A DNA stretch of 64,000 nt from JAADEM01 sp965371855 (GTDB lineage Bacteria; Bacteroidota; Bacteroidia; Bacteroidales; Marinilabiliaceae): the NCBI GenBank assembly GCA_965371855.1, contig CBDUZZ010000008.1, positions 1 to 64,000 on the forward strand. The letters run 5' to 3'. Made by a program: the position numbers and the translations under genes. Positions 36,468 through 45,960 of the stretch are shown piece by piece. The notes below the pieces were generated by a model. The model worked only from the letters and a program-made list of their open reading frames with translations, was not told the origin of the DNA and did not search any database. Position 1 is the first letter of the stretch; every line of letters starts with the position of its first letter.

Positions 36468-37658
36468 ATGAACAAACAAGAAATTCAAAATTATATTGAG
36501 ATATATAAATCAGGTTTGCTTGAAAATATCATTCCATTCTGGACTAAAAACTCCATTGATTGGGCAGATGGGGGTTTTACTTTTTGTCTCGATAGAGATG
36601 GAACTGTTATCGACACCGATAAAGGGGTGTGGCAAACCGGGCGTTTTACATGGATGATACTTACTATGTACAACGAAGTTGAGAAACGTGATGAGTGGCT
36701 GAAAATTGGCAAACACGGCATCGACTTTTTAGAGAATCATTGTTATGATGAAAATGGGAAAATGTATTTTATTGTTGATAAGAAGGGTGATCCTATCAGA
36801 ATGCGCAGGTACGTTTTTTCAGAGTCGTTTGCAGCAATTGCCTATGCTGCATATTACAAAGCAACCGGAAATGAAAAGTATAAGGAGAGAGCCGTTGAGG
36901 CTTTTGATACCTTCTTGAAATACAATACAACTCCCGGGATGATTGAGCCAAAGTTTACTGATAATCGTAAAATGCGAGGAATGGGAGGTCCTATGATAGG
37001 TATTGTAACGGCACAGGAACTGCGAAAGAATCTGGGAGATGAATCTTACACTGAACAAATATCGGCGTGGATAGATGAGATTCAAAAGTATTTTATGAAT
37101 TATGAATACAAAGCAGTGATGGAAATTGCTAGCCCTGATGGTGAGCTGATTGATCATTTTGATGGCCGAACTCTTAATCCCGGACATGCTATTGAAGGGG
37201 CCTGGTTTATTATGCAGGAAGCTAAACGAAGAGATAACGATGCTGAACTTATAAAACTCGGAACAACCATGCTCGATTGGATGTGGGAGATTGGTTGGGA
37301 TAAAGAGTATGGTGGGATGTTGTATTTTCGTGATATTAAAGGGTTGCCTGTTCAGGAATATTGGCACGACATGAAATTCTGGTGGCCACACAACGAAACG
37401 GTTATTGCGACTCTGCTTGCATACGAACTAACAGGGGATAAAAAATATGCCATCTGGCACAAACAGGTTCATGACTGGACGTTTAAACACTTTCCGGACA
37501 GTGAGCATGGTGAGTGGTATGGCTACCTTCATCGTGACGGTAGAATATCTGTTCCTTTGAAAGGAAATATCTGGAAGGGACCATTCCATATTCCACGAAT
37601 GTATTTTAAAGCATGGCAGATTTGTGAAGACATTATGGAGAAGAATCAACATCTTTAG
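36468..37658 (+). CDS. N-acylglucosamine 2-epimerase
   Basis: This 396-residue (alpha/alpha)6-barrel protein of the AGE/RenBP family converts ManNAc to GlcNAc in the cytoplasm. Conserved features are WQTGRFTWMI, MRRYVFSESFAAIAYAAYY, a long loop with GMGGPMIGIVTAQELR, HFDGRTLNPGHAIEGAWFIM with the catalytic His, and EYWHDMKFWWPHNETVIATL with the second His. ATG 36468 gives the family's start (MNKQEIQNYIEIYK); the upstream frame to 36423 is leader. It completes the lyase-epimerase route to GlcNAc. A GlcNAc kinase is not in the window. A Rho-independent terminator lies 175 bases downstream, ending the locus. Confidence 0.92.
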   Translation: MNKQEIQNYIEIYKSGLLENIIPFWTKNSIDWADGGFTFCLDRDGTVIDTDKGVWQTGRFTWMILTMYNEVEKRDEWLKIGKHGIDFLENHCYDENGKMYFIVDKKGDPIRMRRYVFSESFAAIAYAAYYKATGNEKYKERAVEAFDTFLKYNTTPGMIEPKFTDNRKMRGMGGPMIGIVTAQELRKNLGDESYTEQISAWIDEIQKYFMNYEYKAVMEIASPDGELIDHFDGRTLNPGHAIEGAWFIMQEAKRRDNDAELIKLGTTMLDWMWEIGWDKEYGGMLYFRDIKGLPVQEYWHDMKFWWPHNETVIATLLAYELTGDKKYAIWHKQVHDWTFKHFPDSEHGEWYGYLHRDGRISVPLKGNIWKGPFHIPRMYFKAWQICEDIMEKNQHL

Positions 37659-37832
37659 GTGAAGAAAAGTAGTAGCTTTTTTGCTTATTGCATAAAAGTA
37701 ACCATTTTGAAACCACAGAAAGAGAATTCGATATTGGCCACATCAGTTAATTTTGGATGGAATTAGTTTATAGGTGATGACTTGATTGAATAAACTACCT
37801 GTATATGATAATATGCAGATATGCTGAAGTGA

Positions 37833-37863
37833 AAGAAGGGTTCTTCGTTAGCCCTTCTTTTTT
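37833..37863 (+). terminator. Terminator of the sialic acid locus
   Basis: A perfect 8-bp stem AAGAAGGG / CCCTTCTT with an 11-base loop (TTCTTCGTTAG) is followed by a run of T (37858-37863). It points in the plus direction after the epimerase gene. The rest of the 274-bp gap (37659-37932) shows no gene. Confidence 0.8.
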
Positions 37864-37932
37864 GTGTTGTACTGAAAAAATATAAACTATCATATAGTGA
37901 CATAGCGGATGAACTAAAAAACACAAAAGGAT

Positions 37933-40143
37933 TTATTCTACTAACTGTTTCAATAACACTCGAACACCCGGCACATCTTTTATATAGTATTTTGCAGCGG
38001 TTGTTTTTGTTCCCACTTTTACCGTAAATGCAGTTTCGGGGAGTGAGTTAAATGTATATTCATCAGTCCAGTCGTCGCCCAGCGCAAGAATAAAATCAAA
38101 TTCCGTATCGCCAATTTTATCGATGGCAGCCTTTCCTTTGTTAATCCCGGCATTTTTTATTTCAATTACTTTATCGCCATCCATAATTTCCAGGTTCAGG
38201 TTGGCAATATAATTTTTCAGGTCGTCTTTTAACTCCCACGAACGTTGTTGTCCCATATCCGGGTCGGCATCGCGATAATGCCAAACGAGCGAATAATTTT
38301 TATATTCGATAAACGAACGTGGTGTGCGATCTACAAAATTTTGCAAAACCGGTTCAATAATATCCATCCATTCCTTTTCAATCTGGCTGTTCATATTCCA
38401 TTCGGTGTCCGGGTTTTTATTCCACACGCCGTGTTCGGCAATAAACGACAACCTATTAAAACTATCAAACCACTTCGTCAGAGTCTCTTTGTCGCGCCCG
38501 CTAATAATTACAACCGTGTTGTTTTTATCCGAAGTTAACTTCTTAATTATCGAATAAAGTTCATCGTCGGGCATCGCCATTTGCGGGTCTTTATGAAATC
38601 CGGTAAGCGTGCCATCGTAATCGAGAAAAATAATTCTGTTGTTAGATTTTTGATATTTAGTAACCAGATTTTTAATAACAATATTCGTAATTTTGTGCGT
38701 GTAACTCGATTCCTGAAGTTGTTTAACCTCTTCAAGCCCATTTATAAAATCGTTTGCCCAACGTTCTTCGTTATAAATTTTTAATCTTTTTTGGAGTATA
38801 GAATTCCGCTTAATCTGTTCTGAAACGGGCATATTCAGTGCCTGATAAATTGCCTCTGCAACTTCTGTCCGATTGTTTGGGTTTACAATTACCGACTCGC
38901 CTAACTCTTTTGCTGCGCCTGCCATTTCACTTAAAATCAGTACACCGGTTTTATCTGTCCGGCACGCGATATATTCTTTTGCCGGCAAATTCATTCCGTC
39001 TCTTGTTGGCGTTATTAAAGCAATATCGGCGTTATTGTAAAATTCAATTGATTCAAGTCGATTAGTAGCGCGGTAAAAATACCAAATTGGCATCCATCCA
39101 ATCGAACCGAATTGTCCGTTTATTCGCCCAACCAATTCGTCCATTTCTCGTTTTAAATCCTGATAATCGCCAACATTTTCGCGCGATGGAGTAACAAAAA
39201 TAAAGAGGCTGACTTTTTCGATATATTCAGGATAAGTTACTAAAAACAGTTCAAATGCCTTAATTCTGTCCGGAATTCCTTTTGTGTAATCCAGTCTGTC
39301 AATAGATAAAATTATTTTCCTATCCTTATCTTTACTTTTAAATTCTATTAATTCTTTATGAATATCAGACTCCTGTTTCCCAGTATTTTTCCCCAACTCT
39401 TTTGCGGTAGAATTATAAAATTCAAAATCAATTCCTTTCGGGAAAGCATCTGTTTTTACAATCCGCTCGTCTAAACGAATGCGGTTAAAAAATGTTTCGT
39501 TCCCCAATAATCTGCGCACGCAACTCATAAAATGTCGCTGATAATCGTAAGTATGAAACCCAATTAAATCGGCACCTAAAACCCCCTCTAATAACTCCAT
39601 CCTCCAAGGTAACAGACGAAATACCTCGAACGATGGAAAAGGAATATGTTGAAAATAGCCGATTGAAATGTTGGGTAATTTTTCGCGAATCAACTGCGGG
39701 AGCAACATTAAATGGTAATCGTGAATCCACAAAATATCATCTTCTGTTACATGTTTCAGAATAACTTCGGCAAACATTTGATTTACCTTTTGATAAGCTT
39801 CCCACTGTTCGTATTGATATTTTGAAAATTGAGGGAAATAATTAAAAAGCGGCCAAATTGTATTTTCGCAAAATCCTTCCAAATAGTCGTAAATTAACTG
39901 CTGGTCGAAATATAACGGGATACAATTTTCCGACCTAAATTTATCATCGATATCCTGTTTTTCGTTTTCACTAATTTCGTTTATTTTAACTCCGGTCCTT
40001 CCAATCCACTTAATATCAAACGATTTGTAAAATCTTTTTAATCCTGAATCGAAACCTTTGGATGTTGGCATTAACTCTTTTACTCCATTATTATCGACAA
40101 CCTGCAATGGCAACCTGTTGGAAATCATAATTAATCGTTTCAT
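37933..40143 (-). CDS. Trehalose-6-phosphate synthase/phosphatase fusion
   Basis: This 736-residue protein fuses two enzymes of trehalose synthesis. The N-terminal GT20 domain (about 1-470) has MISNRLPLQV, WIHDYHLMLLPQLIRE, IGYFQHIPFPSFEVFRLLPW, SIDRLDYTKGIPDRI and LITPTRDGMNLPAKEY, covering the UDP-glucose and glucose-6-P sites. The C-terminal HAD domain (about 495-736) has FLDYDGTLTG, ISGRDKETL, AEHGVW and LALGDDWTDE. Together they make trehalose-6-P from UDP-glucose and glucose-6-P and then trehalose. This fused form is common in Bacteroidota. It is divergent to the phosphoglucomutase gene, with a 194-bp shared promoter region. The fused layout is OtsA plus OtsB. Confidence 0.93.
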   Translation of the reverse strand: MKRLIMISNRLPLQVVDNNGVKELMPTSKGFDSGLKRFYKSFDIKWIGRTGVKINEISENEKQDIDDKFRSENCIPLYFDQQLIYDYLEGFCENTIWPLFNYFPQFSKYQYEQWEAYQKVNQMFAEVILKHVTEDDILWIHDYHLMLLPQLIREKLPNISIGYFQHIPFPSFEVFRLLPWRMELLEGVLGADLIGFHTYDYQRHFMSCVRRLLGNETFFNRIRLDERIVKTDAFPKGIDFEFYNSTAKELGKNTGKQESDIHKELIEFKSKDKDRKIILSIDRLDYTKGIPDRIKAFELFLVTYPEYIEKVSLFIFVTPSRENVGDYQDLKREMDELVGRINGQFGSIGWMPIWYFYRATNRLESIEFYNNADIALITPTRDGMNLPAKEYIACRTDKTGVLILSEMAGAAKELGESVIVNPNNRTEVAEAIYQALNMPVSEQIKRNSILQKRLKIYNEERWANDFINGLEEVKQLQESSYTHKITNIVIKNLVTKYQKSNNRIIFLDYDGTLTGFHKDPQMAMPDDELYSIIKKLTSDKNNTVVIISGRDKETLTKWFDSFNRLSFIAEHGVWNKNPDTEWNMNSQIEKEWMDIIEPVLQNFVDRTPRSFIEYKNYSLVWHYRDADPDMGQQRSWELKDDLKNYIANLNLEIMDGDKVIEIKNAGINKGKAAIDKIGDTEFDFILALGDDWTDEYTFNSLPETAFTVKVGTKTTAAKYYIKDVPGVRVLLKQLVE

Positions 40144-40337
40144 AATGTTGGTATTAAACCATTTGTAAAAAGCAAAATGTTAAAGATTGTATTTTGTCCG
40201 ATATCTCCTATCTGCAAATCTAATAATCTATTGAATGTAATATAGATTTTATTTAGATTATCTCAAATATTTTGTCTACATTTTGAAACGAATTTTAACA
40301 GAATTTTCAAATTTTTTGTAGATTTAAAATTAATAAT

Positions 40338-41111
40338 ATGTCTAAAAACTTATCATTCGAAGCCGTAATTTTCGATATGGATGGTGTAATTACTAAAACT
40401 GCCCTAACGCATGCTGCAGCATGGAAAAAAATGTTCGATGAATATTTAAGGAAACGAGAAACTGAGCACGGTGAAAAATTTGTGGAATTTACTCACGGTA
40501 GTGATTACCTTCCGTTTGTTGACGGAAAGCCAAGATACAAAGGCGTTGCAGACTTCATAAAATCGCGGGGAATAGATATTCCTTTTGGCGACCCGTCAGA
40601 TTTACCCGGAGCAGAAACATGCTGCGGACTTGGAAATCAGAAAAACGAAGCATTTAACGAAGTGCTTGAAGAAGAGGGCGTAGAAACTTATCCTTCGACA
40701 GTTGCACTTATTAACGAACTTAAAAAAGCAGGCATTAAACTTGGCGTGGCATCGTCGAGTAAAAATTGCAAACCGGTTTTGGAAAGAGTAGATTTATTGG
40801 ATATTTTTGATGCACGTGTTGACGGAGTTGTTTCTGCCGAACTTGGACTGCACGGTAAACCGGAACCTGATATTTTCACAACTGCCTGTGATATTGTAAA
40901 AGCAGATTATGCAAAATCTATTGTTGTTGAAGATGCTGTTTCGGGGGTGCAAGCCGGAGTAAAAGGCAAATTCGGGTTAACAATTGGTATTGCCCGCGAA
41001 AATAATATTAAAGAGTTAAAAGAAGCCGGAGCCGACATTGTTGTTAAAGACCTCGAAGAAATTGGCGGATTGGATGGACTGGATAAAGTATTTTTGAAAT
41101 TTAATAAATAG
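40338..41111 (+). CDS. Beta-phosphoglucomutase-family HAD protein
   Basis: This 257-residue HAD-superfamily enzyme has the nucleophile motif FDMDGVITKTALTHAAAW (DxDG with the following acid/base Asp), SSSKNCKPVLE in motif II, KPEPDIF in motif III and VVEDAVSGVQAG in motif IV. The cap has the LPFVDGKPRYKGVADFI segment found in beta-phosphoglucomutases, which interconvert beta-glucose-1-P and glucose-6-P. With the GH65 gene 120 bases downstream it would turn beta-G1P into G6P. Its size is slightly larger than the L. lactis enzyme (about 220), as in other members paired with GH65 enzymes. Confidence 0.87.
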   Translation: MSKNLSFEAVIFDMDGVITKTALTHAAAWKKMFDEYLRKRETEHGEKFVEFTHGSDYLPFVDGKPRYKGVADFIKSRGIDIPFGDPSDLPGAETCCGLGNQKNEAFNEVLEEEGVETYPSTVALINELKKAGIKLGVASSSKNCKPVLERVDLLDIFDARVDGVVSAELGLHGKPEPDIFTTACDIVKADYAKSIVVEDAVSGVQAGVKGKFGLTIGIARENNIKELKEAGADIVVKDLEEIGGLDGLDKVFLKFNK

Positions 41112-41231
41112 GCAGGAACTCATTGGTGTGCCGAATGATAATAATAAAAGAGTTTTCATGAGCTTTTTAATCTTTGTGTCACTTTGAGATTCTTTGGCAC
41201 TAATTAGTTATAACAAATCTTCTCACATTTT

Positions 41232-43646
41232 ATGCTACAAAAAATAAAAAACAATTATAATCCATGGTCGCTGGAATACTCTGATTACGACCAGAAGAAA
41301 GAGAAATCGCGCGAAACTTTATTGACAGTTGGTAACGGTTACCTAGGAACACGAGGTGTTTTGCCGGAAACCACCGCGAGCGAAACAAATTATCCGGGTA
41401 CTTACATTGCAGGATTATATAACCGGTTAGTTTCGAGAGTTGCCGACCGTGATATTGAAAACGAAGATTTTGTAAATATTCCAAATTGGCTTTTTATCAA
41501 CTTTAAAATAGGAAATAACGATTGGTTCGATATTAACCAAACTGAAATTATTTCGATAAAAAGACGTCTCAATTTTGCAAATGGAGTTCTTGAAACTGAG
41601 TTAGTTATAAAAGATATAAATGCGTTTGAAACTAAAATTAGCAGTAAAATAGTTGCCAGCATGGCAAATCCGCATTTGGTTGCAATTCAATATAAAATAA
41701 AGGCTTTAAACTATTCGGGGTCAGTTGAAATAAAATCGGAAATAGATGGGAATATTGTTAACGATGGAGTTACAAGATATCGCGACCTCAACAAGCAGCA
41801 TTTAAAACCTGTTTCTCAGGGGAATGATTCTGAAATTAGTTGGCTGGTAGTTAAAACAACTCAGTCAGAAATTGAAATTGCACAGGCAGTTAAACATTCA
41901 GTTTTTAAAAATAGTGATGTCGAAAATGTTGAAATCGACAATATATACTCACCGGGTAAAATCAGTACAAAGTTTAAAACCGATTTAAATGAAAACGAAG
42001 AACTGACAATTGAGAAGGTAGTTGCTATTTTCACATCGAAAAATGACGATGTAAAAGAGCCATTAAACAACAGTAAAAATTTGGTAAAAACAGCCGGAAC
42101 ATTTAATTCTATTGTGAAAGAAAGTGCGATTGAATGGGAGAAAATATGGAATAAAATTGATATTCAGATTAAAGGAGACCCTAAATCGCAAATGCTTGTT
42201 CGTCTTCATTTGTATCACTTAATGGTAACTGCATCGCCAAATAATGTAAATATTGACGCAGGAATTCCGGCTCGCGGATTACATGGCGAAGCTTATCGCG
42301 GACATATTTTCTGGGACGAACTTTACATTTTACCACTTTACAACCTCTTTTTTCCTGATGTGGCAAAATCGATTCTGAGTTATCGTTTCCGACGAATTGA
42401 GAAAGCTCGCGAATATGCCAAAGAATATGGTTACAACGGAGCAATGTTTCCGTGGCAGAGCGGAAGCGATGGCCGCGAGGAGACGCAAACAATTCATCTC
42501 AATCCTATTTCCGGGAAATGGGGCGACGATTATAGTTCGCTGCAACGGCATATTTCTATTGCAATTGCGTACAACACATGGTACTATTTTCAGGTTACTA
42601 ACGATATTGAATTTATGGAAAATAGTGGTGCCGAATTGTTCCTGGAAATTTGCAGGTTTTGGGCAAGTAAGTCTGTGCAGGATAAAAACACGGGACATTT
42701 CAATATTTCAAAAGTTATGGGTCCCGACGAATTTCACGAAGAACACAAAGCGAGTCCGGGCGGCGGTGTCAAAGACAATGCCTACACAAATATTATGGTT
42801 GCCTGGCTATTTACCAAAGCATTTGAGATCCTCGAAAAACTTTCTAAAAATTCAAATAAAAAAATAACTTCTAAAATAAATCTTGATTCTGAAGAGATAA
42901 AAAAGTGGAAAACAATTTCGCAAAACTTAAATATTCCTCTTTCTGATGACGAAATAATTGAGCAATTTGATGGCTACTTTGATTTGAAAGAACTGGACTG
43001 GGATGCGTATCGAAAAAAGTATAAAAATATTTATCGGTTAGACCGAATTTTAAAAGCTGAAGGGAAAACTCCTGATGACTATAAACTTGCAAAACAGGCA
43101 GACACTTTAATGACCTTTTACAATCTTGACGAAGAAGATGTGAGTGCTGTCCTGAAAAATTCAGGTTATAAAATCTCACCGGATTACCTTAGGAAAAATT
43201 ACAATTATTATTTGAACAGAACTTCTCATGGTTCAACTTTGAGTAGGGTTGTGCATTCGTATCTCGCCAATTTATTTGGAAATAAAGATGAGGGAAACAA
43301 ACTATATTTTGAGGCGCTTGAAAGCGATTTTACCGATATACAAGGCGGTACAACTGCCGAGGGAATTCATGCCGGAGTGATGGGAGGAACGGTATTAATG
43401 GTAATTACTTCGTTTGCCGGTCTCAATCTTAAAAAGAAAAACCTTGCAATAAATCCTTCATTACCCAAAAAATGGGATTCATTAAAATTCAATTTCCGGT
43501 TTAAAAATAATCACTATTTTATCGAGGTAACACACAATCAATTTAAAATCGAAATAAATAGTGAGAATTTTGACGAGGTTGAGATTGATTTTTCAAATAA
43601 AAAAATACTTTTACCAACCAATAAAAAGCATATTTTAAAATATTAA
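41232..43646 (+). CDS. GH65 inverting phosphorylase, probably for trehalose or another alpha-glucobiose
   Basis: This 804-residue protein has the N-terminal beta-sandwich (about 1-280), a linker, the (alpha/alpha)6-barrel (about 315-720) and a C-terminal sheet. The catalytic acid is Glu500 in VMGPDEFHEEH, with the phosphate-binding RTSHGSTLSR near residue 658 and AYRGHIFWDELYILPLYNLF in the barrel. GH65 enzymes phosphorolyse maltose, trehalose, kojibiose or nigerose with inversion, giving beta-glucose-1-P and glucose. The specificity loop cannot be read from sequence alone. The trehalose synthesis gene next door makes trehalose the first guess. Its partner is the phosphoglucomutase gene upstream. 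Confidence 0.88.
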   Translation: MLQKIKNNYNPWSLEYSDYDQKKEKSRETLLTVGNGYLGTRGVLPETTASETNYPGTYIAGLYNRLVSRVADRDIENEDFVNIPNWLFINFKIGNNDWFDINQTEIISIKRRLNFANGVLETELVIKDINAFETKISSKIVASMANPHLVAIQYKIKALNYSGSVEIKSEIDGNIVNDGVTRYRDLNKQHLKPVSQGNDSEISWLVVKTTQSEIEIAQAVKHSVFKNSDVENVEIDNIYSPGKISTKFKTDLNENEELTIEKVVAIFTSKNDDVKEPLNNSKNLVKTAGTFNSIVKESAIEWEKIWNKIDIQIKGDPKSQMLVRLHLYHLMVTASPNNVNIDAGIPARGLHGEAYRGHIFWDELYILPLYNLFFPDVAKSILSYRFRRIEKAREYAKEYGYNGAMFPWQSGSDGREETQTIHLNPISGKWGDDYSSLQRHISIAIAYNTWYYFQVTNDIEFMENSGAELFLEICRFWASKSVQDKNTGHFNISKVMGPDEFHEEHKASPGGGVKDNAYTNIMVAWLFTKAFEILEKLSKNSNKKITSKINLDSEEIKKWKTISQNLNIPLSDDEIIEQFDGYFDLKELDWDAYRKKYKNIYRLDRILKAEGKTPDDYKLAKQADTLMTFYNLDEEDVSAVLKNSGYKISPDYLRKNYNYYLNRTSHGSTLSRVVHSYLANLFGNKDEGNKLYFEALESDFTDIQGGTTAEGIHAGVMGGTVLMVITSFAGLNLKKKNLAINPSLPKKWDSLKFNFRFKNNHYFIEVTHNQFKIEINSENFDEVEIDFSNKKILLPTNKKHILKY

Positions 43647-43658
43647 ATAGGTTAGTAA

Positions 43659-44321
43659 ATGTTAAGTGATGTACTTTTAATTAACGATCTGCACCGAAAA
43701 GCAGCCGATTCTATATACAAATTCCTTGTAAAAGCAACGACTCTTAAAAAGAGAGGTTATCGGTTTATTATAGCTATTTCGGGAGAATCTGGCGCGGGAA
43801 AATCGGAACTTTCTCACTCGCTTGCACTTTTGTTGAAAAAGAATGAAATGCGGGTTAAAATATTGCATACTGATAATTATTATAAAATTCCACCCAAAAC
43901 CCGAACCGAATGGAGAAAAAGAAATGGAATAGAAAAAGTTGATTTTAAAGAGTATGATTGGATACAGTTAAACCGAAACATCAAAGAATTTAAGGAGGGA
44001 CGGGAAGCATTGATGCCGTGTGTCGATATTGTTTCGCAACAAACAGACAAACTTATTACCGATTTTTCTGATATCGATATTTTGGTTGTTGACGGACTTT
44101 ATGCCATAAAAACAAGAGATATCGATCTAAGGGTTTACATCGACCTTACTTACCACGAAACCAAAAAAAATCGCGGAATCAGAGGAAAAGAGATCAACGA
44201 CGATTTTCGTTTTCAGGTACTTGAAATGGAACACCAAAATTTACTAGCTCTCAAACAAAAAGCCGATTTAATTGTAAATAAAAATTATGGGGTGGAGGAG
44301 GTGGAAAAGAGTTCGGTGTAA
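43659..44321 (+). CDS. Uridine kinase-like P-loop kinase in the trehalose module
   Basis: This 220-residue protein belongs to the phosphoribulokinase/uridine kinase superfamily. It has Walker A GESGAGKS (about residues 43-50), ILHTDNYYKIPPKTRTEW after it, the Walker B-like LVVDGLYAIK, and a lid region YHETKKNRGIRGKEINDD. The uridine kinase-specific PNYDFTxHxR pattern is not present, so the substrate is open: a sugar, nucleoside or other small alcohol. Twelve bases separate it from the GH65 gene, so it is probably co-transcribed and may act on the free glucose or a related product. This is inference only. Confidence 0.65.
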   Translation: MLSDVLLINDLHRKAADSIYKFLVKATTLKKRGYRFIIAISGESGAGKSELSHSLALLLKKNEMRVKILHTDNYYKIPPKTRTEWRKRNGIEKVDFKEYDWIQLNRNIKEFKEGREALMPCVDIVSQQTDKLITDFSDIDILVVDGLYAIKTRDIDLRVYIDLTYHETKKNRGIRGKEINDDFRFQVLEMEHQNLLALKQKADLIVNKNYGVEEVEKSSV

Positions 44322-44383
44322 TATCAAACTATTATGAAAAATTCTTAGGGTGTCCCTAAATGTCTTTTTTCTTTACAACTTAT

Positions 44384-44391
44384 TATCTTTG
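44384..44391 (+). promoter_or_regulatory. Promoter of the menG/ubiE-porT pair (-7 element)
   Basis: TATCTTTG matches the TAnnTTTG element and lies 21 bases before the ATG at 44413. The -33 TTTG is only approximate (T-rich around 44361-44370). Confidence 0.45.
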
Positions 44392-44412
44392 CGGTGATTT
44401 GAAAAGAACGAG

Positions 44413-45144
44413 ATGACAGTTAAACCATATAAAGCAACTGATAGCTCAAAGAAACAGCAGGTTGCACGAATGTTCAACAACATTGCCGGCAAGTACGATT
44501 TTCTGAATCACTTTTTGTCAATGGGTATTGATAAGATCTGGCGGAAAAGGGTTATTAAACTATTAAGCCATATTGATCAACCATATATTCTTGATGTTGC
44601 CACCGGTACTGGCGATCTTGCCCTATTGGCACATAAACGTTTGGGTTGTAAAGTGACCGGTGTTGATATTTCTACGGGAATGCTTAATGTTGCAGAAAAA
44701 AAGATTAAAGATAGAGGTGTTAAAAAATTTGTTACTGTAGTTGAAGGAGATTCAGAAAACCTTCCTTTTGATGATGATTCATTTGATGCAGTGATGGTAG
44801 CTTTCGGTGTACGAAACTTTGAGAATCTGAATAAAGGGCTTATAGAAATGACAAGGGTGCTAAAGCCCGGTGGAAGAATGGTTGTTCTTGAGTTTTCACG
44901 TCCCTTATCTTTCCCTTTCAAACAGTTATACTTTTTCTATTTTAAACGTATGTTACCGTTTTTTGGAGGCTTGATATCAAAAGACAAAGCAGCTTATGAG
45001 TATTTACCTGCATCGGTACTTAATTTCCCTGATGGGGATGCTTTTGATAAGGAATTGGAAGCTGCCGGATTGAAGCCTCTTTTAAGAAAAAAACAGACTT
45101 TTGGCATTGCTACCATTTATGCCGCTGAAAAAGAGATGCAATAA
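44413..45144 (+). CDS. ubiE: Demethylmenaquinone methyltransferase (UbiE/MenG)
   Basis: This 243-residue SAM-dependent methyltransferase makes menaquinone from demethylmenaquinone. Family signatures are VARMFNNIAGKYDFLNHFLS, MGIDKIWRK, ILDVATGTGDLALLAHK (SAM motif I), AFGVRNFENLNKGLIEM (the UbiE GVRN motif), KPGGRMVVLEFS and the PFFGG-ISKDKAAYEYLP end. Bacteroidota use menaquinone only, so MenG is the proper role. It is followed 21 bases later by porT, a pairing that is conserved in the phylum. Confidence 0.94.
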   Translation: MTVKPYKATDSSKKQQVARMFNNIAGKYDFLNHFLSMGIDKIWRKRVIKLLSHIDQPYILDVATGTGDLALLAHKRLGCKVTGVDISTGMLNVAEKKIKDRGVKKFVTVVEGDSENLPFDDDSFDAVMVAFGVRNFENLNKGLIEMTRVLKPGGRMVVLEFSRPLSFPFKQLYFFYFKRMLPFFGGLISKDKAAYEYLPASVLNFPDGDAFDKELEAAGLKPLLRKKQTFGIATIYAAEKEMQ

Positions 45145-45165
45145 AAAGAGAGAATTTTAGTTTTT

Positions 45166-45903
45166 ATGGTAAGTGAAAAACGTAACTATTATCAATTGAA
45201 AAAAATAGCATTTATATTTTCCTTTTTACTGTTTGTAACCCTCTCTTATGCCCAGGAGGGAAAGAAAGGTGCGCCTAACCTGCCTGCTTTTGATGAGAAG
45301 AAATTGCATTTTGGTTTTCTGATAGGGTTTAATACTATGGATTTTAGGGTGTACAACAGTGGAATTCAAACAGATGATGGCAATACCTACTATGCTGAAG
45401 TATTACATTTAAAACCCGGATTAAATATAGGGATTGTTACCAGTCTTAGACTGAACAAATATTTTAATCTTAGGTTTCTTCCGGGAATTAGTTTCGGACA
45501 GCGCGATTTGTATTATATGAATGAGGATGGTTCAATAAATGAGAATAGTCCTTTGAAGATTAAATCTACTTTTCTGGAGTTTCCGTTACTCGTGAAATTT
45601 AGCGGTAGCCGTATGCATAATGTTAAGCCTTTTATTGTTGCCGGTGTAAATACGAGATATGATCTGGCAAAAAACAAGCAGGATCATCTGTTGTTACGAT
45701 CACTTGATTTGTATGGAGAAGCAGGTGCCGGGTTTGATTTTTATATGACTTATTTTCGTCTGTCGGTCGAGTTGAAGGCTTCTATTGGTATGTTCAATAT
45801 GCTGAACTCTGCAGGTACCGGTGAACCGGGTGATGAAATTTATACTCAGGCACTGGATGCACTGAAATCACGTATTTTTGCCCTTACTTTCTATTTTGAG
45901 TAG
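45166..45903 (+). CDS. porT: PorT-family outer membrane protein
   Basis: This 245-residue protein has a signal peptide (about 1-30, ending SYAQ) and a beta-barrel of the PorT/opacity type, ending in aromatic IFALTFYFE. PorT is an accessory protein of the type IX secretion/gliding system in Bacteroidota such as Porphyromonas gingivalis. Features are KLHFGFLIGFNTMDFRV at the start of the barrel, LKPGLNIGIVTSLRLNKYFN and LRFLPGISFGQRDLYY, all typical of PorT. It lies after menG, which is its common partner. No other T9SS gene is present in the window. Confidence 0.82.
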   Translation: MVSEKRNYYQLKKIAFIFSFLLFVTLSYAQEGKKGAPNLPAFDEKKLHFGFLIGFNTMDFRVYNSGIQTDDGNTYYAEVLHLKPGLNIGIVTSLRLNKYFNLRFLPGISFGQRDLYYMNEDGSINENSPLKIKSTFLEFPLLVKFSGSRMHNVKPFIVAGVNTRYDLAKNKQDHLLLRSLDLYGEAGAGFDFYMTYFRLSVELKASIGMFNMLNSAGTGEPGDEIYTQALDALKSRIFALTFYFE

Positions 45904-45915
45904 TATGAGGAGAAT

Positions 45916-45960
45916 GGTGTAAGGTGTAAGGTGTAAGGTGTAAGGTGTAAGGTGTAAGGG
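45916..45960. repeat. Short tandem repeat, six copies of GGTGTAA
   Basis: Six perfect 7-bp units (45916-45957) lie just after the porT stop, followed by GGG. After them come short degenerate CAGCCAA/CAGCTAA/CAATAATCAATAGTCAA units up to the next start at 46004. Unit length is not a multiple of three, but the array is between genes. Copy number probably varies between strains. Confidence 0.85.
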
